Source: Clostridia bacterium
GTDB taxonomy: Bacteria; Bacillota; Clostridia; Oscillospirales; Acutalibacteraceae
Assembly (NCBI GenBank): GCA_017395425.1
Contig: JAFPUM010000038.1
Span: forward strand, 1-64,000
Reading direction: 5' to 3'
DNA length: 64,000 nt
Numbering within the stretch: position 1 is the stretch's first letter; the number at the start of each line of letters is the position of its first letter. Below the pieces are notes generated by a model, which was not told where the DNA came from, did no database searches, and worked only from the letters and a program-made list of their open reading frames with translations. The translations under genes were made by a program, and so were the position numbers. Of this stretch, positions 8,175 to 16,808 are shown piece after piece.

Positions 8175-8396
8175 TTACAAAACAAAATCCTCCGGTCGGA
8201 AATGACCGGGTGAGGGCGGTTCTTTCGGTTCCCGCAAAGTCGGTTCATAACGGAAAGCGCCGCACCCGCCATCCGACGAAGGTTTTTTGTGCTTTTCACA
8301 GGAAATCGGTTCTCCGTTTTCCCCCTGACTCCCGCCATACAGACAATATTGACAGGAAGGAGAAATGCGCTTGCCAAAGTATCTGGAAAGGTTCAT
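8175..8396 (-). CDS. Small Cys-rich protein, unknown function
   Basis: A 73-residue soluble protein. Two CxxC-like pairs are seen near the start (PSCQYCLYG at about 14-21), then isolated Cys at about 33 and 44, a spacing that suggests a small zinc site. The C-terminus is acidic (FRPEDFVL). The ATG overlaps the ylbJ stop in an ATGA arrangement, which strongly supports translation. From memory it resembles short hypothetical proteins common in Clostridia; this is not verified. It is part of the ylbJ-maf-metF-metH operon. Confidence 0.7.
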   Translation of the reverse strand: MNLSRYFGKRISPSCQYCLYGGSQGENGEPISCEKHKKPSSDGGCGAFRYEPTLREPKEPPSPGHFRPEDFVL

Positions 8397-9544
8397 TGTC
8401 TCATTTTCCCTTCATTACATAAATCATCCGGCAGACACAGCACGCTCATCAGGCACATTACCAGAAACAGCGCGCCGAATGTCCCCGATACATCCGAAAA
8501 TTGTGCCGACAGTCCCTCCGACACCGCGGCAGCCGCCGGTACACAGTACTGAGCAAAAAACGGCAGCCGCAGTCCTGCTTCTGTCAGAGCGGCGCAAATG
8601 CACCCCTGTACCAGCCTCACCGCCAAATAGAATCCTTTACGCGGCGCAATGGTTTCGCAAATGGCAAAATTCTGAAAATGTACCGACAGTCCGCCGAATC
8701 CCACCACAAATGCGGTAAAGGGCAATCCCCACCGCACAGAGAGAACACTTCCGCCCGTCACCTCCGTGAGACAGGACAGCGGCAGTGTGACATCCGGATA
8801 ATCCCTGCCCATATATCGGAACAACAGACGGTGCAGCCACGCACCCTCTACCGTGATCATCGCATTGAAGACCTGAAACAGCACAATAAACCCGCACATT
8901 GCCAACACCGCCGACGAAGCGGACGAAACCGCTTCCACAAATGCGCCGGAACGGGACAGCGTTACGGATGACGCATGGAAGGGATGCTCTCCACGCGCTT
9001 CCTTCGTTCTTTGCCCCCGTTTTTTTGTTATACCGTTCAGCAGATGACCCGCGATTCCTATTATTATACAGGAAAAAGCCTGCGCTGTCAATATCAGAAG
9101 TCCCGTCATTTTATTATGATAAAGCTGTGCTCCTATCAGTCCGACCGTAAATCCCGGACCGCTGCAAAACGCGATTGTCATCAGCCATTCGCCTTGCCGA
9201 CGGGAAATGCGACCCTGCCGCACCAATGCTTCTGCTCCCGCTGCGCCGGCGGGAAATCCCCCCACCAGTGCTGTCAGCAGCACCGCGCCGCATATTCCCG
9301 GCAGTCCCAGCAGTGTACGGGTGGGACATTCCAGCAATTGACCCGCTTCTTCCGCTCCTCCGCTCCTGACGAAATACTGAGCAAGGAACATCATCGGAAA
9401 CAACGCGGGCAGCACGCTTTGTCCGCACAGGTGCAGTCCCTGCCGTACTGCCTCCGCCGCTGTTTCGGTATGCAGCAGCACAACCGCGAATCCCGCCGCA
9501 CACAGCACCGCCGCTGTCCGACGCTTGAATAGAGCTTTTTGCAT
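8393..9544 (-). CDS. ylbJ: Sporulation integral membrane protein YlbJ-like
   Basis: A 383-residue polytopic membrane protein with about eight hydrophobic helices. It shows the YlbJ/nucleoside-recognition pattern: an early SVLPALFPMMF segment, the GGFPAGA motif near residue 95, and a second gate-like repeat in the C-terminal half (LTEVTGGS). In Bacillus, YlbJ is a mother-cell (sigma-E) protein needed for normal spore formation. Its stop overlaps the small Cys-rich gene by 4 bases. A GGAG lies 12 bases before the ATG, a slightly long spacing. It is divergent from yqfC, another sigma-E-type sporulation gene. Confidence 0.88.
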   Translation of the reverse strand: MQKALFKRRTAAVLCAAGFAVVLLHTETAAEAVRQGLHLCGQSVLPALFPMMFLAQYFVRSGGAEEAGQLLECPTRTLLGLPGICGAVLLTALVGGFPAGAAGAEALVRQGRISRRQGEWLMTIAFCSGPGFTVGLIGAQLYHNKMTGLLILTAQAFSCIIIGIAGHLLNGITKKRGQRTKEARGEHPFHASSVTLSRSGAFVEAVSSASSAVLAMCGFIVLFQVFNAMITVEGAWLHRLLFRYMGRDYPDVTLPLSCLTEVTGGSVLSVRWGLPFTAFVVGFGGLSVHFQNFAICETIAPRKGFYLAVRLVQGCICAALTEAGLRLPFFAQYCVPAAAAVSEGLSAQFSDVSGTFGALFLVMCLMSVLCLPDDLCNEGKMRQ

Positions 9545-9603
9545 TTTATACCGTCACTCCGTTCCCGTGCGATTCTTCTCCATAATTTATGCGTTTGTCG
9601 GCA

Positions 9604-9633
9604 GGAATTATGAATTGAAGCCGTGCATATGAT
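9604..9633 (+). promoter_or_regulatory. Possible sigma-E-type sporulation promoter for yqfCD
   Basis: GGAATTAT (9604-9611), a 14-bp spacer and CATATGAT (9626-9633) resemble sigma-E elements (ATATT-like -35, CATACAAT-like -10, 14-15 bp spacing). They lie 34 bases before yqfC. The call rests on weak matches plus knowledge that yqfC/yqfD are sigma-E genes in Bacillus. Confidence 0.35.
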
Positions 9634-9666
9634 GATACCGATATCCGACAGGAGCGTGATTTTTAC

Positions 9667-9957
9667 ATGAAGTCCAGAAATCCCGGACGTCACGAAAGCG
9701 ATGCCGACCGTCTTTTGCGTCATATGCTCAATTGCAGCCCTGATTTTTCACGCGGCGAAACCCGTGTCACCTTCGAGGTCGGCAGAAGTCTTCTGATAGA
9801 GGGCGTGCGAAGCGTCTGTGAATATACCGAGGAGCGGCTAATTATTTCCACCTATTCCCGCCGTGTTGTGATCGAAGGATGCGGACTGTGTATCTGCCGC
9901 ATGATGGAGGACGCGATGGTTATATGCGGCAGAATTGATACCGTGCGTTTTGATTAA
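9667..9957 (+). CDS. yqfC: Sporulation protein YqfC (YabP family)
   Basis: A 96-residue YabP/YqfC-family protein expected to act in the mother cell during sporulation. A polar N-terminus is followed by a beta-rich core (residues 30-90) with the family pattern of a ligand-like EG.RSV..Y and a G-x-x-L/I repeat. The length is typical and its position directly before yqfD supports the call. GGAG lies upstream of the ATG at a longer than ideal spacing. Confidence 0.85.
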   Translation: MKSRNPGRHESDADRLLRHMLNCSPDFSRGETRVTFEVGRSLLIEGVRSVCEYTEERLIISTYSRRVVIEGCGLCICRMMEDAMVICGRIDTVRFD

Positions 9958-9981
9958 TTTTAGAAAAGGCGGAGGTCTGAA

Positions 9982-11172
9982 ATGATCAGCTATCTCAGAA
10001 GCATTCATCAATTTGAAATTATCGACGCCACGCAAAAAAATCCCCAGGCAGCGGCACGTTTTCTCAATCTCGCCAACCGTCGGCGACTGCGGATTTTCAA
10101 CGTATACTGCCAGGGAGATCGTATGTATGCCTTTATTCATGCGGCGGATTATGCGAAACTGGCGGACGCCGCCGATAAGGCGGGCGTCACGCTGGAGGTG
10201 CGAAAGACTTATGGTTTGCCCTACCGTCTGCGTCATTACGGCAAGCGCATGGGCTTTTGGATAGGGTTCGGACTGTTCTGTTTCCTGCTGTGGTACCTTT
10301 CGCTCTTTGTGTGGTTTATCGAACTGGAAGGAATTCCCGACGAACTCATGGTCAGCGCCTCCGACGCGGTCTATGCCGCGGGACTGCGTCCCGGCACATT
10401 GATTGCAGCCGTGGACGGTCCTCAACTGGAACTGGAACTGGAAAAGGAACTGCCGGACTTCGATCTGATTAAGGTATCCCGTATGGGATGCCGCGCGCTG
10501 GTACATTTCAGTCCGTCGGTCAAAAAGCAGCCGTCCGTGCCTGAAAGCGCTCCCTGCAATCTGATTGCTGCCCAGCCGGGCGAAATCGTGGACGTCATTG
10601 CCACAGAGGGAGCGCCGATGGTGCAGCCGGGCGACGTGGTTTATCCGGGAGATACGCTGGTAAGCGGTCTTTTTCCGGGGCAGGAGGATAAAATCCGCAT
10701 GGTTCACGCCTGCGGTGAAGTTACGGCTTTGGTAGAACAATCTTTTACTGAAAGCACAACGCTTCGTCAGGTGGTCAAGGAACCTACCGGGCGCATCGTA
10801 ACGGTCAGCCGTCTGAACGCCTTTGGTATGGATATACCGCTCTATTATAACGCGCCGAAGGGATTGTTTCGCAAAACCCATATGGAATCCCCCATCTCAC
10901 TGCTGGGATTCTCACTGCCGATCTCCCTTCGACGGGAGGAATGGCATGAACTTTGCCGCACCGAGAAAAACCTCACTGCCGATGAATGTATCGCAGCGCT
11001 GGACAACAGACTTGACAAACGTATCCGCGCAAGGGACGCGCTGGAAGTGGTGAGCGATATCCGCACTGTCAGCTCGATGGAGAACGGTGTGCGCGTCACA
11101 CGCCATGTAACCTTCCTTTGCTCAATCGCTGAAGAAAGGGAAATTCTGCTGAATGACGGCGGCGAAGAATAG
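9982..11172 (+). CDS. yqfD: Sporulation protein YqfD
   Basis: A 396-residue membrane-anchored sporulation protein. The cytosolic N-terminal domain (1-90) is followed by a transmembrane helix at about 92-113, then a large extracytoplasmic region with a GEIVDVIATEGAPMVQPGDVV-like barrel repeat, as in YqfD. GGCGGAGG precedes the ATG, 24 bases after yqfC. In Bacillus, yqfC-yqfD is followed by phoH and ybeY; here phoH-ybeY lies about 44 kb away. The gene ends only 9 bases before the end of the convergent M15 carboxypeptidase gene. Confidence 0.92.
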   Translation: MISYLRSIHQFEIIDATQKNPQAAARFLNLANRRRLRIFNVYCQGDRMYAFIHAADYAKLADAADKAGVTLEVRKTYGLPYRLRHYGKRMGFWIGFGLFCFLLWYLSLFVWFIELEGIPDELMVSASDAVYAAGLRPGTLIAAVDGPQLELELEKELPDFDLIKVSRMGCRALVHFSPSVKKQPSVPESAPCNLIAAQPGEIVDVIATEGAPMVQPGDVVYPGDTLVSGLFPGQEDKIRMVHACGEVTALVEQSFTESTTLRQVVKEPTGRIVTVSRLNAFGMDIPLYYNAPKGLFRKTHMESPISLLGFSLPISLRREEWHELCRTEKNLTADECIAALDNRLDKRIRARDALEVVSDIRTVSSMENGVRVTRHVTFLCSIAEEREILLNDGGEE

Positions 11173-11181
11173 AACGGTTCC

Positions 11182-12009
11182 TTATCCGTCCGCTTCGACC
11201 GCCGCGGTGGTTTCCGTGGAACTGTCGGATGCGGATTGGGTCGTCTCTTCTTCCAGCATGGTCACATATTCCTCGAGACACAGCTTATGCTTCATAATGT
11301 ATTTTGCCGCTTTGGTTCCGACATAGCGGTAGTGCCACGGTTCATAATTAATGCCGGTGAGAGATTCCTTATCGACGGGATAGCGAAGAATAAAACCGTA
11401 TTCCTGACAGTGCGCCATGAGCCATTTGATTTCGTCGGAATTCTCCTGATCCTGCGTGGGATACTGATTGCTTTCGGGCAGAATATCCACTGCCAGCGCC
11501 AGATGATGCTCACTGTAACCGGGGTGCTGCTGGAGCTTTTCGGCTTCCAGAATCGCGCCGTTTTCCGGATAACCCAGACGAATGTATTTACGCACTTCCG
11601 TCTGAAACAGCTCATCCTGGTAGGCAATGGTGCGAAAGCCGGAAATGACAATCGGATGATATCCCGCCGCCCGGCAGTCGTCCATCATCTGCTGGAGCGA
11701 GGGATACATGCGCTCGTCCACCCAGACGTCGCCGCGCAGTTTGACAAAATCGATCTTTCGGGTATAGCCGGTGGGAATCTTATGGTCTTTATTTACCAGC
11801 AGAATCATCCACGGTTCGGTTTCCTCTTCGGGTTCGCTCTCTATGGCGGACGAAACGACGGCAGTCTTAGCGGTTTCCGCCGCTTTGCGTGCCTGCCATG
11901 AGGACACCGCACTGCGTGTAACCGACACTGTGCCCCATAACGCAAAAGCTCCTGCCGCAACCGCGCCGATCAGATAATAAATGGTTGGATTCGGTCTGTG
12001 ATAACGCAT
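11182..12009 (-). CDS. Membrane-anchored D-alanyl-D-alanine carboxypeptidase, M15B (VanY/DacY-like)
   Basis: A 275-residue protein with an N-terminal transmembrane anchor (about 9-30), a linker, an extracytoplasmic zinc peptidase domain (about 65-245) and a Thr/Ser/Glu-rich tail. Zinc-site motifs are visible: SEHHLALAVD (consensus SxHxxGxAxD, with Ala for Gly) and EPWHYR. The family trims the terminal D-Ala from peptidoglycan stem peptides. A strong GGAGG lies 7 bases before the ATG. It is cotranscribed downstream of the sensor kinase (20-base gap). No van resistance genes are nearby, so a housekeeping or sporulation cell-wall role is more likely. Confidence 0.88.
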   Translation of the reverse strand: MRYHRPNPTIYYLIGAVAAGAFALWGTVSVTRSAVSSWQARKAAETAKTAVVSSAIESEPEEETEPWMILLVNKDHKIPTGYTRKIDFVKLRGDVWVDERMYPSLQQMMDDCRAAGYHPIVISGFRTIAYQDELFQTEVRKYIRLGYPENGAILEAEKLQQHPGYSEHHLALAVDILPESNQYPTQDQENSDEIKWLMAHCQEYGFILRYPVDKESLTGINYEPWHYRYVGTKAAKYIMKHKLCLEEYVTMLEEETTQSASDSSTETTAAVEADG

Positions 12010-12029
12010 TCTCTTTCCTCCGGATTTTT

Positions 12030-12941
12030 TTATAAAGACTGCTGTATTTGCCTTGGAAGGGTGAAGCCGATGGTGATAATATTCCCCTCCAGCAAAGCAA
12101 ACACGCGTCCGCCCATACGCTCCGTCAGCAGCTTGACAATGGAAAGCCCCAATCCTGTGGATTTCCGTCGGCTCTGGTCGGACGTGTAAAAGCGGTCAAA
12201 CAGACTGCCCACGTCGATCTGTTCGGGCTGTCTGACAGGGTTGGAAAAACAGACACGCACATCTGACGCTTCGTTCCTCACACTGACAATGATATTCCCA
12301 TCGGCGTGCTGAATCCCGTTGCGGATCAGGTTTTGAAGGATACGCACGGTTTTTTCTCTGTCGGCAGTGATTCGGATGGGGTCACACTGCGCCAGACATA
12401 CTTGCAGCCCTTTTTCTTCAAATTGCGGTACCGCAGCGGCAAGACATTCCATCACTTCATCGGTAAGACTGAACATTTCCGGATACAGATCGGTTTCATC
12501 GCTCAGCAGGAAAGAATATTCAAAGAAATGCTCAATCAGGGCGCCCAGCTCCGCAATGTGCCGCTCGATAATATCCAGGCGGCTGCGCTGCACTTCGTTG
12601 AGCGACGTGCCGGACAAAAGCTGCAGGTACCCCTTGACAGCCGTGAGCGGCGTGCGAAGATCATGGGAAATATTGGCGATGGTGGCGCGAAACTCTTTTT
12701 CCTGCCGCTCGAGCGTCAAACGGGTTTGCTCTTCTTCTTCGAGACAGCGGTTCACGGCAGCCGCCATGCGCTCCGTGTCGGGATCCATGAGCGTGACGCT
12801 GATCGCGTTATGCGTGTGCCTGCTCAGACGCTTCTCCAATTGTCGGCTGACCGAGCGAAGCTGACCCTTGAGATGAATGACCCATGCCAGCAGTACAGCG
12901 CAAAACAGGCTCAGAATAACAATTACATACATCACAACCAA
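12030..12941 (-). CDS. Sensor histidine kinase, orphan
   Basis: A 303-residue membrane histidine kinase. A single N-terminal helix (about 4-22) is followed by a HAMP/coiled-coil-like linker, a HisKA box (SHDLRTPLTAVKGYLQLL, phospho-His in SHD) and a HATPase domain with N-box (NLIRNGIQHA) and G-box (STGLGLSIVK). There is no sizeable extracellular sensor domain. The TTG start is chosen because AAAGGAG lies 7 bases before it; the next ATG is three codons on. No response regulator is adjacent. It precedes the M15 carboxypeptidase, so a cell-wall link is possible. Confidence 0.85.
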   Translation of the reverse strand: MVVMYVIVILSLFCAVLLAWVIHLKGQLRSVSRQLEKRLSRHTHNAISVTLMDPDTERMAAAVNRCLEEEEQTRLTLERQEKEFRATIANISHDLRTPLTAVKGYLQLLSGTSLNEVQRSRLDIIERHIAELGALIEHFFEYSFLLSDETDLYPEMFSLTDEVMECLAAAVPQFEEKGLQVCLAQCDPIRITADREKTVRILQNLIRNGIQHADGNIIVSVRNEASDVRVCFSNPVRQPEQIDVGSLFDRFYTSDQSRRKSTGLGLSIVKLLTERMGGRVFALLEGNIITIGFTLPRQIQQSL

Positions 12942-13027
12942 AGCACGGCTCCTTTCCGTATGAAGCAATGGACTTATTATACATATATTTTCTGGATTTG
13001 TACAGTATTTTTTATGAAAAACAGCGA

Positions 13028-13056
13028 TTGTCAAAGCAATCGGAATGTGAGATAAT
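13028..13056 (+). promoter_or_regulatory. Sigma-A-type promoter for the lipoprotein pair
   Basis: TTGTCA (13028-13033), 17 bp, GATAAT (13051-13056), about 50 bases before the first lipoprotein gene. Confidence 0.5.
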
Positions 13057-13105
13057 GAAAACGGTAAGATTTACCGACCATTCCATGATTGAAAGGTGAT
13101 TCCGT

Positions 13106-14029
13106 ATGAAGAAAAACGCCCGCCAATGGTTCTGCCTGCTTTTGGCTTTTTGTCTGACGCTGTCCGCTTCCGCTTGCAAGCATTCCAAACAACCAACCAA
13201 TGACGTCAGTTCTCAGGACGAGCCCTCGCTGACCCTCACCCGTGAGGAACTGCCCATCATTGACGGCGCATTGGCGCTGGCACCCTATTATGAGGCAATG
13301 ACCGCCCGGCTTCTCGGCGTAGACATCGAGGAAGCCCGTACACTGGTACTTTGCAGCAACACCCCGTCCGCCTATCAGAATCTCACCGACGGCAAAGTGG
13401 ATATGATTTTCTGTGCCATGCCCTCCGACGAACAGGTAAAAACCGCGAAAAAGGCGGGCGTGACCTTTGAATATCACACCATTCTCAATGGTGGATTTGT
13501 GTTTTTTGTCAACAAGGACAACCCCGTGAAAAGCCTGACCAAAGAGCAGCTTCAGGGCATTTACAGAGGGGAAATCACCAACTGGAAACAGGTCGGCGGT
13601 GAAGACCTCGACATTATCCCCTACCAGCGCAATGAAGGCTCCGGCAGTCAGACCGGTCTGTACCGCTTCCTGCTTCCCAAGGATGAAGTCATGAAGGCTC
13701 CCACCGAGCTTGCTATCGGCGATATGGGCGCCATTATCGACGCTGTGGCGCATTATGATAACGCCAAGGGTGCCATCGGCTATTCCTATTACTACTATGT
13801 ATCCAGTATGCACTACACCGATCAGATCAAGCTGCTGGGCATTGAGGGTGTGGTACCCTCAGATGAAACCATCTCCGACGGCAGCTATCCCATGATTAAC
13901 CAGTCGCAGATCGTCATCCGGGACGACACACCCGAAGACAGCGTGGTGCGCAAGATCATTGCGTGGGTACAGAGTGAGGAAGGTGCAAAGCTAGCGGAGG
14001 AAAACGGGTATGTGGCAAATCGTATGTAA
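13106..14029 (+). CDS. PstS-like substrate-binding lipoprotein
   Basis: A 307-residue lipoprotein (signal peptide with lipobox LSASAC near residue 24) with a phosphate-binding-protein-like fold. It has the KSLTKEQLQGIYRGEITNWKQ-type region and a NEGSGSQTG anion-binding loop typical of PstS. GAAAGGTGATT precedes the ATG. No pst permease or ATPase genes are nearby. The stop overlaps the next gene by 20 bases. It could be a phosphate binder serving a transporter elsewhere, or a sensor. Confidence 0.8.
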   Translation: MKKNARQWFCLLLAFCLTLSASACKHSKQPTNDVSSQDEPSLTLTREELPIIDGALALAPYYEAMTARLLGVDIEEARTLVLCSNTPSAYQNLTDGKVDMIFCAMPSDEQVKTAKKAGVTFEYHTILNGGFVFFVNKDNPVKSLTKEQLQGIYRGEITNWKQVGGEDLDIIPYQRNEGSGSQTGLYRFLLPKDEVMKAPTELAIGDMGAIIDAVAHYDNAKGAIGYSYYYYVSSMHYTDQIKLLGIEGVVPSDETISDGSYPMINQSQIVIRDDTPEDSVVRKIIAWVQSEEGAKLAEENGYVANRM

Positions 14030-15605
14030 ATGGGTCAGTCTGCTCACGGCGTGCGGTCTGCTGCTGAGCGCGGCGGCAGGCTGCTCCAACCATACAGAAA
14101 GCCTTGCCAAAAAGCTGTTTGACAGCGGTATTGTCATCGACAACAGTCTTGATGTTGAAACGGTACCAATCAGCGAGAACGATGATACGGACTATTACAT
14201 ACAGATTTCCGGGCTGCGCGATTCCGCTGCGGAAAACAAAATCAACCGCCGCCTTAAAGAAGTGGCGGACGAAATGTACGCGGGAACATTTATCCCTCCC
14301 TATCGCGGTATTTCCGTTAAACTGAAACAGACCGAATCTTTGCCGAAATCCCAGAACATCTATATGTACACCGAGTGCAATTGGAACCATATTCTCAGCG
14401 TCTGCGCCTATTACTACGCGTCATATTATGATCAGGAAACGCCTGAACAGTCGCTGTCCTACGGCTATGAGATTCCGCTGACCTTTGATCTGACCACCGG
14501 CGACGAGATGGCGCTCAAAGACCTCTTCACACCCGGCACCGATTATATCGATCAGGTCAACCGCGCGGTGGATCAATATCTGATGCACAACGGATTTGAC
14601 GGCGGCGTAGAGGAATACGACGATGCCGGTGTCAACGCCTCCGAAGAAATAGCGCTGACCGCGCCGTTCCGGAGCATCGAGCCGGATCAGAAATTTCTGC
14701 TGGCGGGCAACGGCAATCTCTACCTTGTGATGGACTACGACACGCCGGTTTTTTACAATGGCTATTATCCCATTACCATCGATATTCCGTCCGATGACCT
14801 TGGGGAAGTATTCACGCCGTTCCGCAGCACCGACAAACCGCTCTATCAATCCGAGCGAAAAAACTGTCATCTGCTCACCGAGATGACCGACCGGAGCGAG
14901 GCACGCCAAAAGGAACTGTCTGCCCGCGTGTCCTTTTACGGCGAGTACCGCTACTCCCATAACACGCCGGAAACTCTGCTCCCGCAACTCGAAGCCCTTA
15001 CGTTTGATGAATCTCAAAGCCCCATTGCCTATGACGAAGTCTGCCGGCAGGTGACGGACCTGTTCGGACATGAAAACTGGCAGCTGAATATCATGACCAG
15101 CACCCGGAGCAGCACCGTCAAATCGCATGATTATTATTCCTTTACCCGAGACTGTTCTTTCTGGTCGAACGAAGATAACGCATGGAGCGAAGATAATCCC
15201 AACCCAGAAACCTATTACAGGAACTATCAGACTGCGTACTGCTTCGACAGGGACGGGCATACAGTGGCATTGCGGGATCTCTTCCGCCAGCCTGAGCAGT
15301 CAGACAAACTGATAGCGGATGCTATGGAACGCAGTCTGATCCAAGCGGTATCGGAGGAAACCGCCGTCAGCGAGGAAGACGCACATAAATATGTCAGTCT
15401 TCTTTTCCCCCATATCAACGGGGTCAGCATAGAAAGCGTATGCCTATACCTATCGTTTGATCTGTCCAACGCGCAGCTTGATGAGATTTTCAGGGAATGC
15501 TTCGGAGAAGTGGAAAACTCGAACCTATATTCTTATGGCGTTTCTTATCTGACCTATCAGGATATCGGCTGCGAGAACCTGATTCTGTTCCGCGATGCTT
15601 TTTGA
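14010..15605 (+). CDS. Lipoprotein with DUF3298-like repeats, unknown function
   Basis: A 531-residue lipoprotein with lipobox SAAAGC near residue 25. Two similar halves are visible. Each has a beta-rich stretch ending in a line such as TFDLTTGDEMALKDLF (about 155-170) and FDRDGHTVALRDLF (about 410-423), a pattern of DUF3298/RsiV-type extracellular domains. GGAGG lies before the ATG, which sits inside the end of the previous gene, so the two are translationally coupled. The function is unknown; cell-envelope sensing or lysozyme-binding-like roles are known for related folds, but this is inference. Confidence 0.7.
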   Translation: MWQIVCKWVSLLTACGLLLSAAAGCSNHTESLAKKLFDSGIVIDNSLDVETVPISENDDTDYYIQISGLRDSAAENKINRRLKEVADEMYAGTFIPPYRGISVKLKQTESLPKSQNIYMYTECNWNHILSVCAYYYASYYDQETPEQSLSYGYEIPLTFDLTTGDEMALKDLFTPGTDYIDQVNRAVDQYLMHNGFDGGVEEYDDAGVNASEEIALTAPFRSIEPDQKFLLAGNGNLYLVMDYDTPVFYNGYYPITIDIPSDDLGEVFTPFRSTDKPLYQSERKNCHLLTEMTDRSEARQKELSARVSFYGEYRYSHNTPETLLPQLEALTFDESQSPIAYDEVCRQVTDLFGHENWQLNIMTSTRSSTVKSHDYYSFTRDCSFWSNEDNAWSEDNPNPETYYRNYQTAYCFDRDGHTVALRDLFRQPEQSDKLIADAMERSLIQAVSEETAVSEEDAHKYVSLLFPHINGVSIESVCLYLSFDLSNAQLDEIFRECFGEVENSNLYSYGVSYLTYQDIGCENLILFRDAF

Positions 15606-15618
15606 GTTTACATGACAA

Positions 15619-15655
15619 GTCCCCGAAATCCTTTATGGATTCCGGGGACATTTTT
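15619..15655 (+). terminator. Terminator after the lipoprotein pair
   Basis: The 13-base arms GTCCCCGAAATCC and GGATTCCGGGGAC (one mismatch) enclose a 5-base loop, followed by ATTTTT, 13 bases past the stop. Confidence 0.88.
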
Positions 15656-15697
15656 GCTTCCGTATGGCGTTCCCTGTCCGGCTTGACCGGAATGCCG

Positions 15698-16456
15698 TTA
15701 CTGATCCAGCGTCACGTCGAAGCGTTTGAGCTTCTGATAAATTTCGTCGGCAAGATCGGTGTCGTCCGTGTGTTCGTTGTCCATCTCACGACGGATATTC
15801 TGCATCATCAGATCGGTATAGCTGATAATATCCGCGCACTGACGCAGCTTACCGGCAATCGCTTCGGGATCGGTGATCTTTTTCTTATAGCGGATCTGAT
15901 GCTCCAGACTGGCCCAGAAATCCATTGCGATCGTGCGAATCTGAATCTCAGCGGTAACGACTTGCACGGACTCCGTAAAATACACCGGCAGACGCACAAT
16001 CAGGTGCAGACTGCGGTACCCGCTGGTTTTGGGATGGGCAATGTAATCCTTTTTTTCGACCAGTTCAATATCATTTTGTCCCACAAGCGCGTCAGCAATA
16101 CGGTAGATGTCATCCACATAGCAGCAGATGACACGCACACCGGCAATATCGTGAATATTCTGTTCAATGTTCTCCTGCGTCACGGCAAGCCCCTTGCGGT
16201 TGAGCTTTTCCATGATACTGACCTGACTTTTCAGACGGCTCTGAATACTGCTGATGGGGTTGCGCTGGTATTTTACCTGAAACTCCGTGTTGAGAATCTC
16301 CAGCTTGGTGCGCAGCTGCCGTATTGCGGCAGAATAAGCCAGCATCATTGCCTTAAAATCCAGTAGTGTATCCAATATTTCGCTCGCCTGTGCCATCAGC
16401 GCGTTCTGCATGGCTTCATTCCCGCCCAGCGGTGTAATCTGATTGTTGGCTTCCAT
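15698..16456 (-). CDS. Small alarmone synthetase (RelA/SpoT-domain GTP pyrophosphokinase)
   Basis: A 252-residue cytosolic protein with only the (p)ppGpp synthetase domain, as in RelP/RelQ (YwaC/YjbM) enzymes. Typical elements: KxRxP-like Q-x-R-NPISSIQSRLKS, the DIAGVRVICCYVDDIY motif, and the SGYRSLH and AEIQIRT segments near residues 150-180. The C-terminal region is acidic and helical. There is no hydrolase, TGS or ACT domain. AGGAGG lies about 15 bases before the ATG, a longer than usual spacing. It converts GTP/GDP plus ATP to alarmone under stress. Confidence 0.9.
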   Translation of the reverse strand: MEANNQITPLGGNEAMQNALMAQASEILDTLLDFKAMMLAYSAAIRQLRTKLEILNTEFQVKYQRNPISSIQSRLKSQVSIMEKLNRKGLAVTQENIEQNIHDIAGVRVICCYVDDIYRIADALVGQNDIELVEKKDYIAHPKTSGYRSLHLIVRLPVYFTESVQVVTAEIQIRTIAMDFWASLEHQIRYKKKITDPEAIAGKLRQCADIISYTDLMMQNIRREMDNEHTDDTDLADEIYQKLKRFDVTLDQ

Positions 16457-16511
16457 ATGATCTGCTTCGCTCCTCCTGACAAGTCAATTGCGTCTACATG
16501 TGTGAAGAAAA

Positions 16512-16808
16512 TTACTTTATACTTTCCTGCCCGCCCGTATAGGATGGAAGTGCCGGACATGCAGAAGACGGAGCCAACATTCCTTTGGCAGCATTCGGAT
16601 AGTGATACATCAGATAGGCAAGCAGCCATGCGGTGAGTTGCGGAAAAGCGGTGGCAGCCAGACGAAAAACGTCGGCAAAATCGGCGGAGGCACTCAGTGC
16701 CGTGGTACCGGCCATTCCCACGAGCGCCGCGAAGGTCATTCCCAGCGCACTGATTGGTTCTGTACGAATACCGGATTGACTGTGAGCGTATTCCATTTGA
16801 TAATCCAT
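16512..16808 (-). CDS. Small putative membrane protein, hypothetical
   Basis: A 98-residue frame with one or two hydrophobic segments (about 22-45 and 55-70) and a Pro/Ser-rich C-terminus. AAAGGA lies about 11 bases before the ATG. A competing longer frame on the same strand (16396-16818) has an Arg/Cys-rich translation unlike a real protein. No family is recognised. It lies 55 bases upstream of the alarmone synthetase gene and may be cotranscribed with it. Confidence 0.45.
   Translation of the reverse strand: MDYQMEYAHSQSGIRTEPISALGMTFAALVGMAGTTALSASADFADVFRLAATAFPQLTAWLLAYLMYHYPNAAKGMLAPSSACPALPSYTGGQESIK

Noticed and set aside
11182-12009. Vancomycin resistance locus (VanY)
   Set aside because: The M15 domain alone is common in wall metabolism; no vanH, vanA/B, vanX or paired regulator is present, and the nearby kinase has no response regulator.
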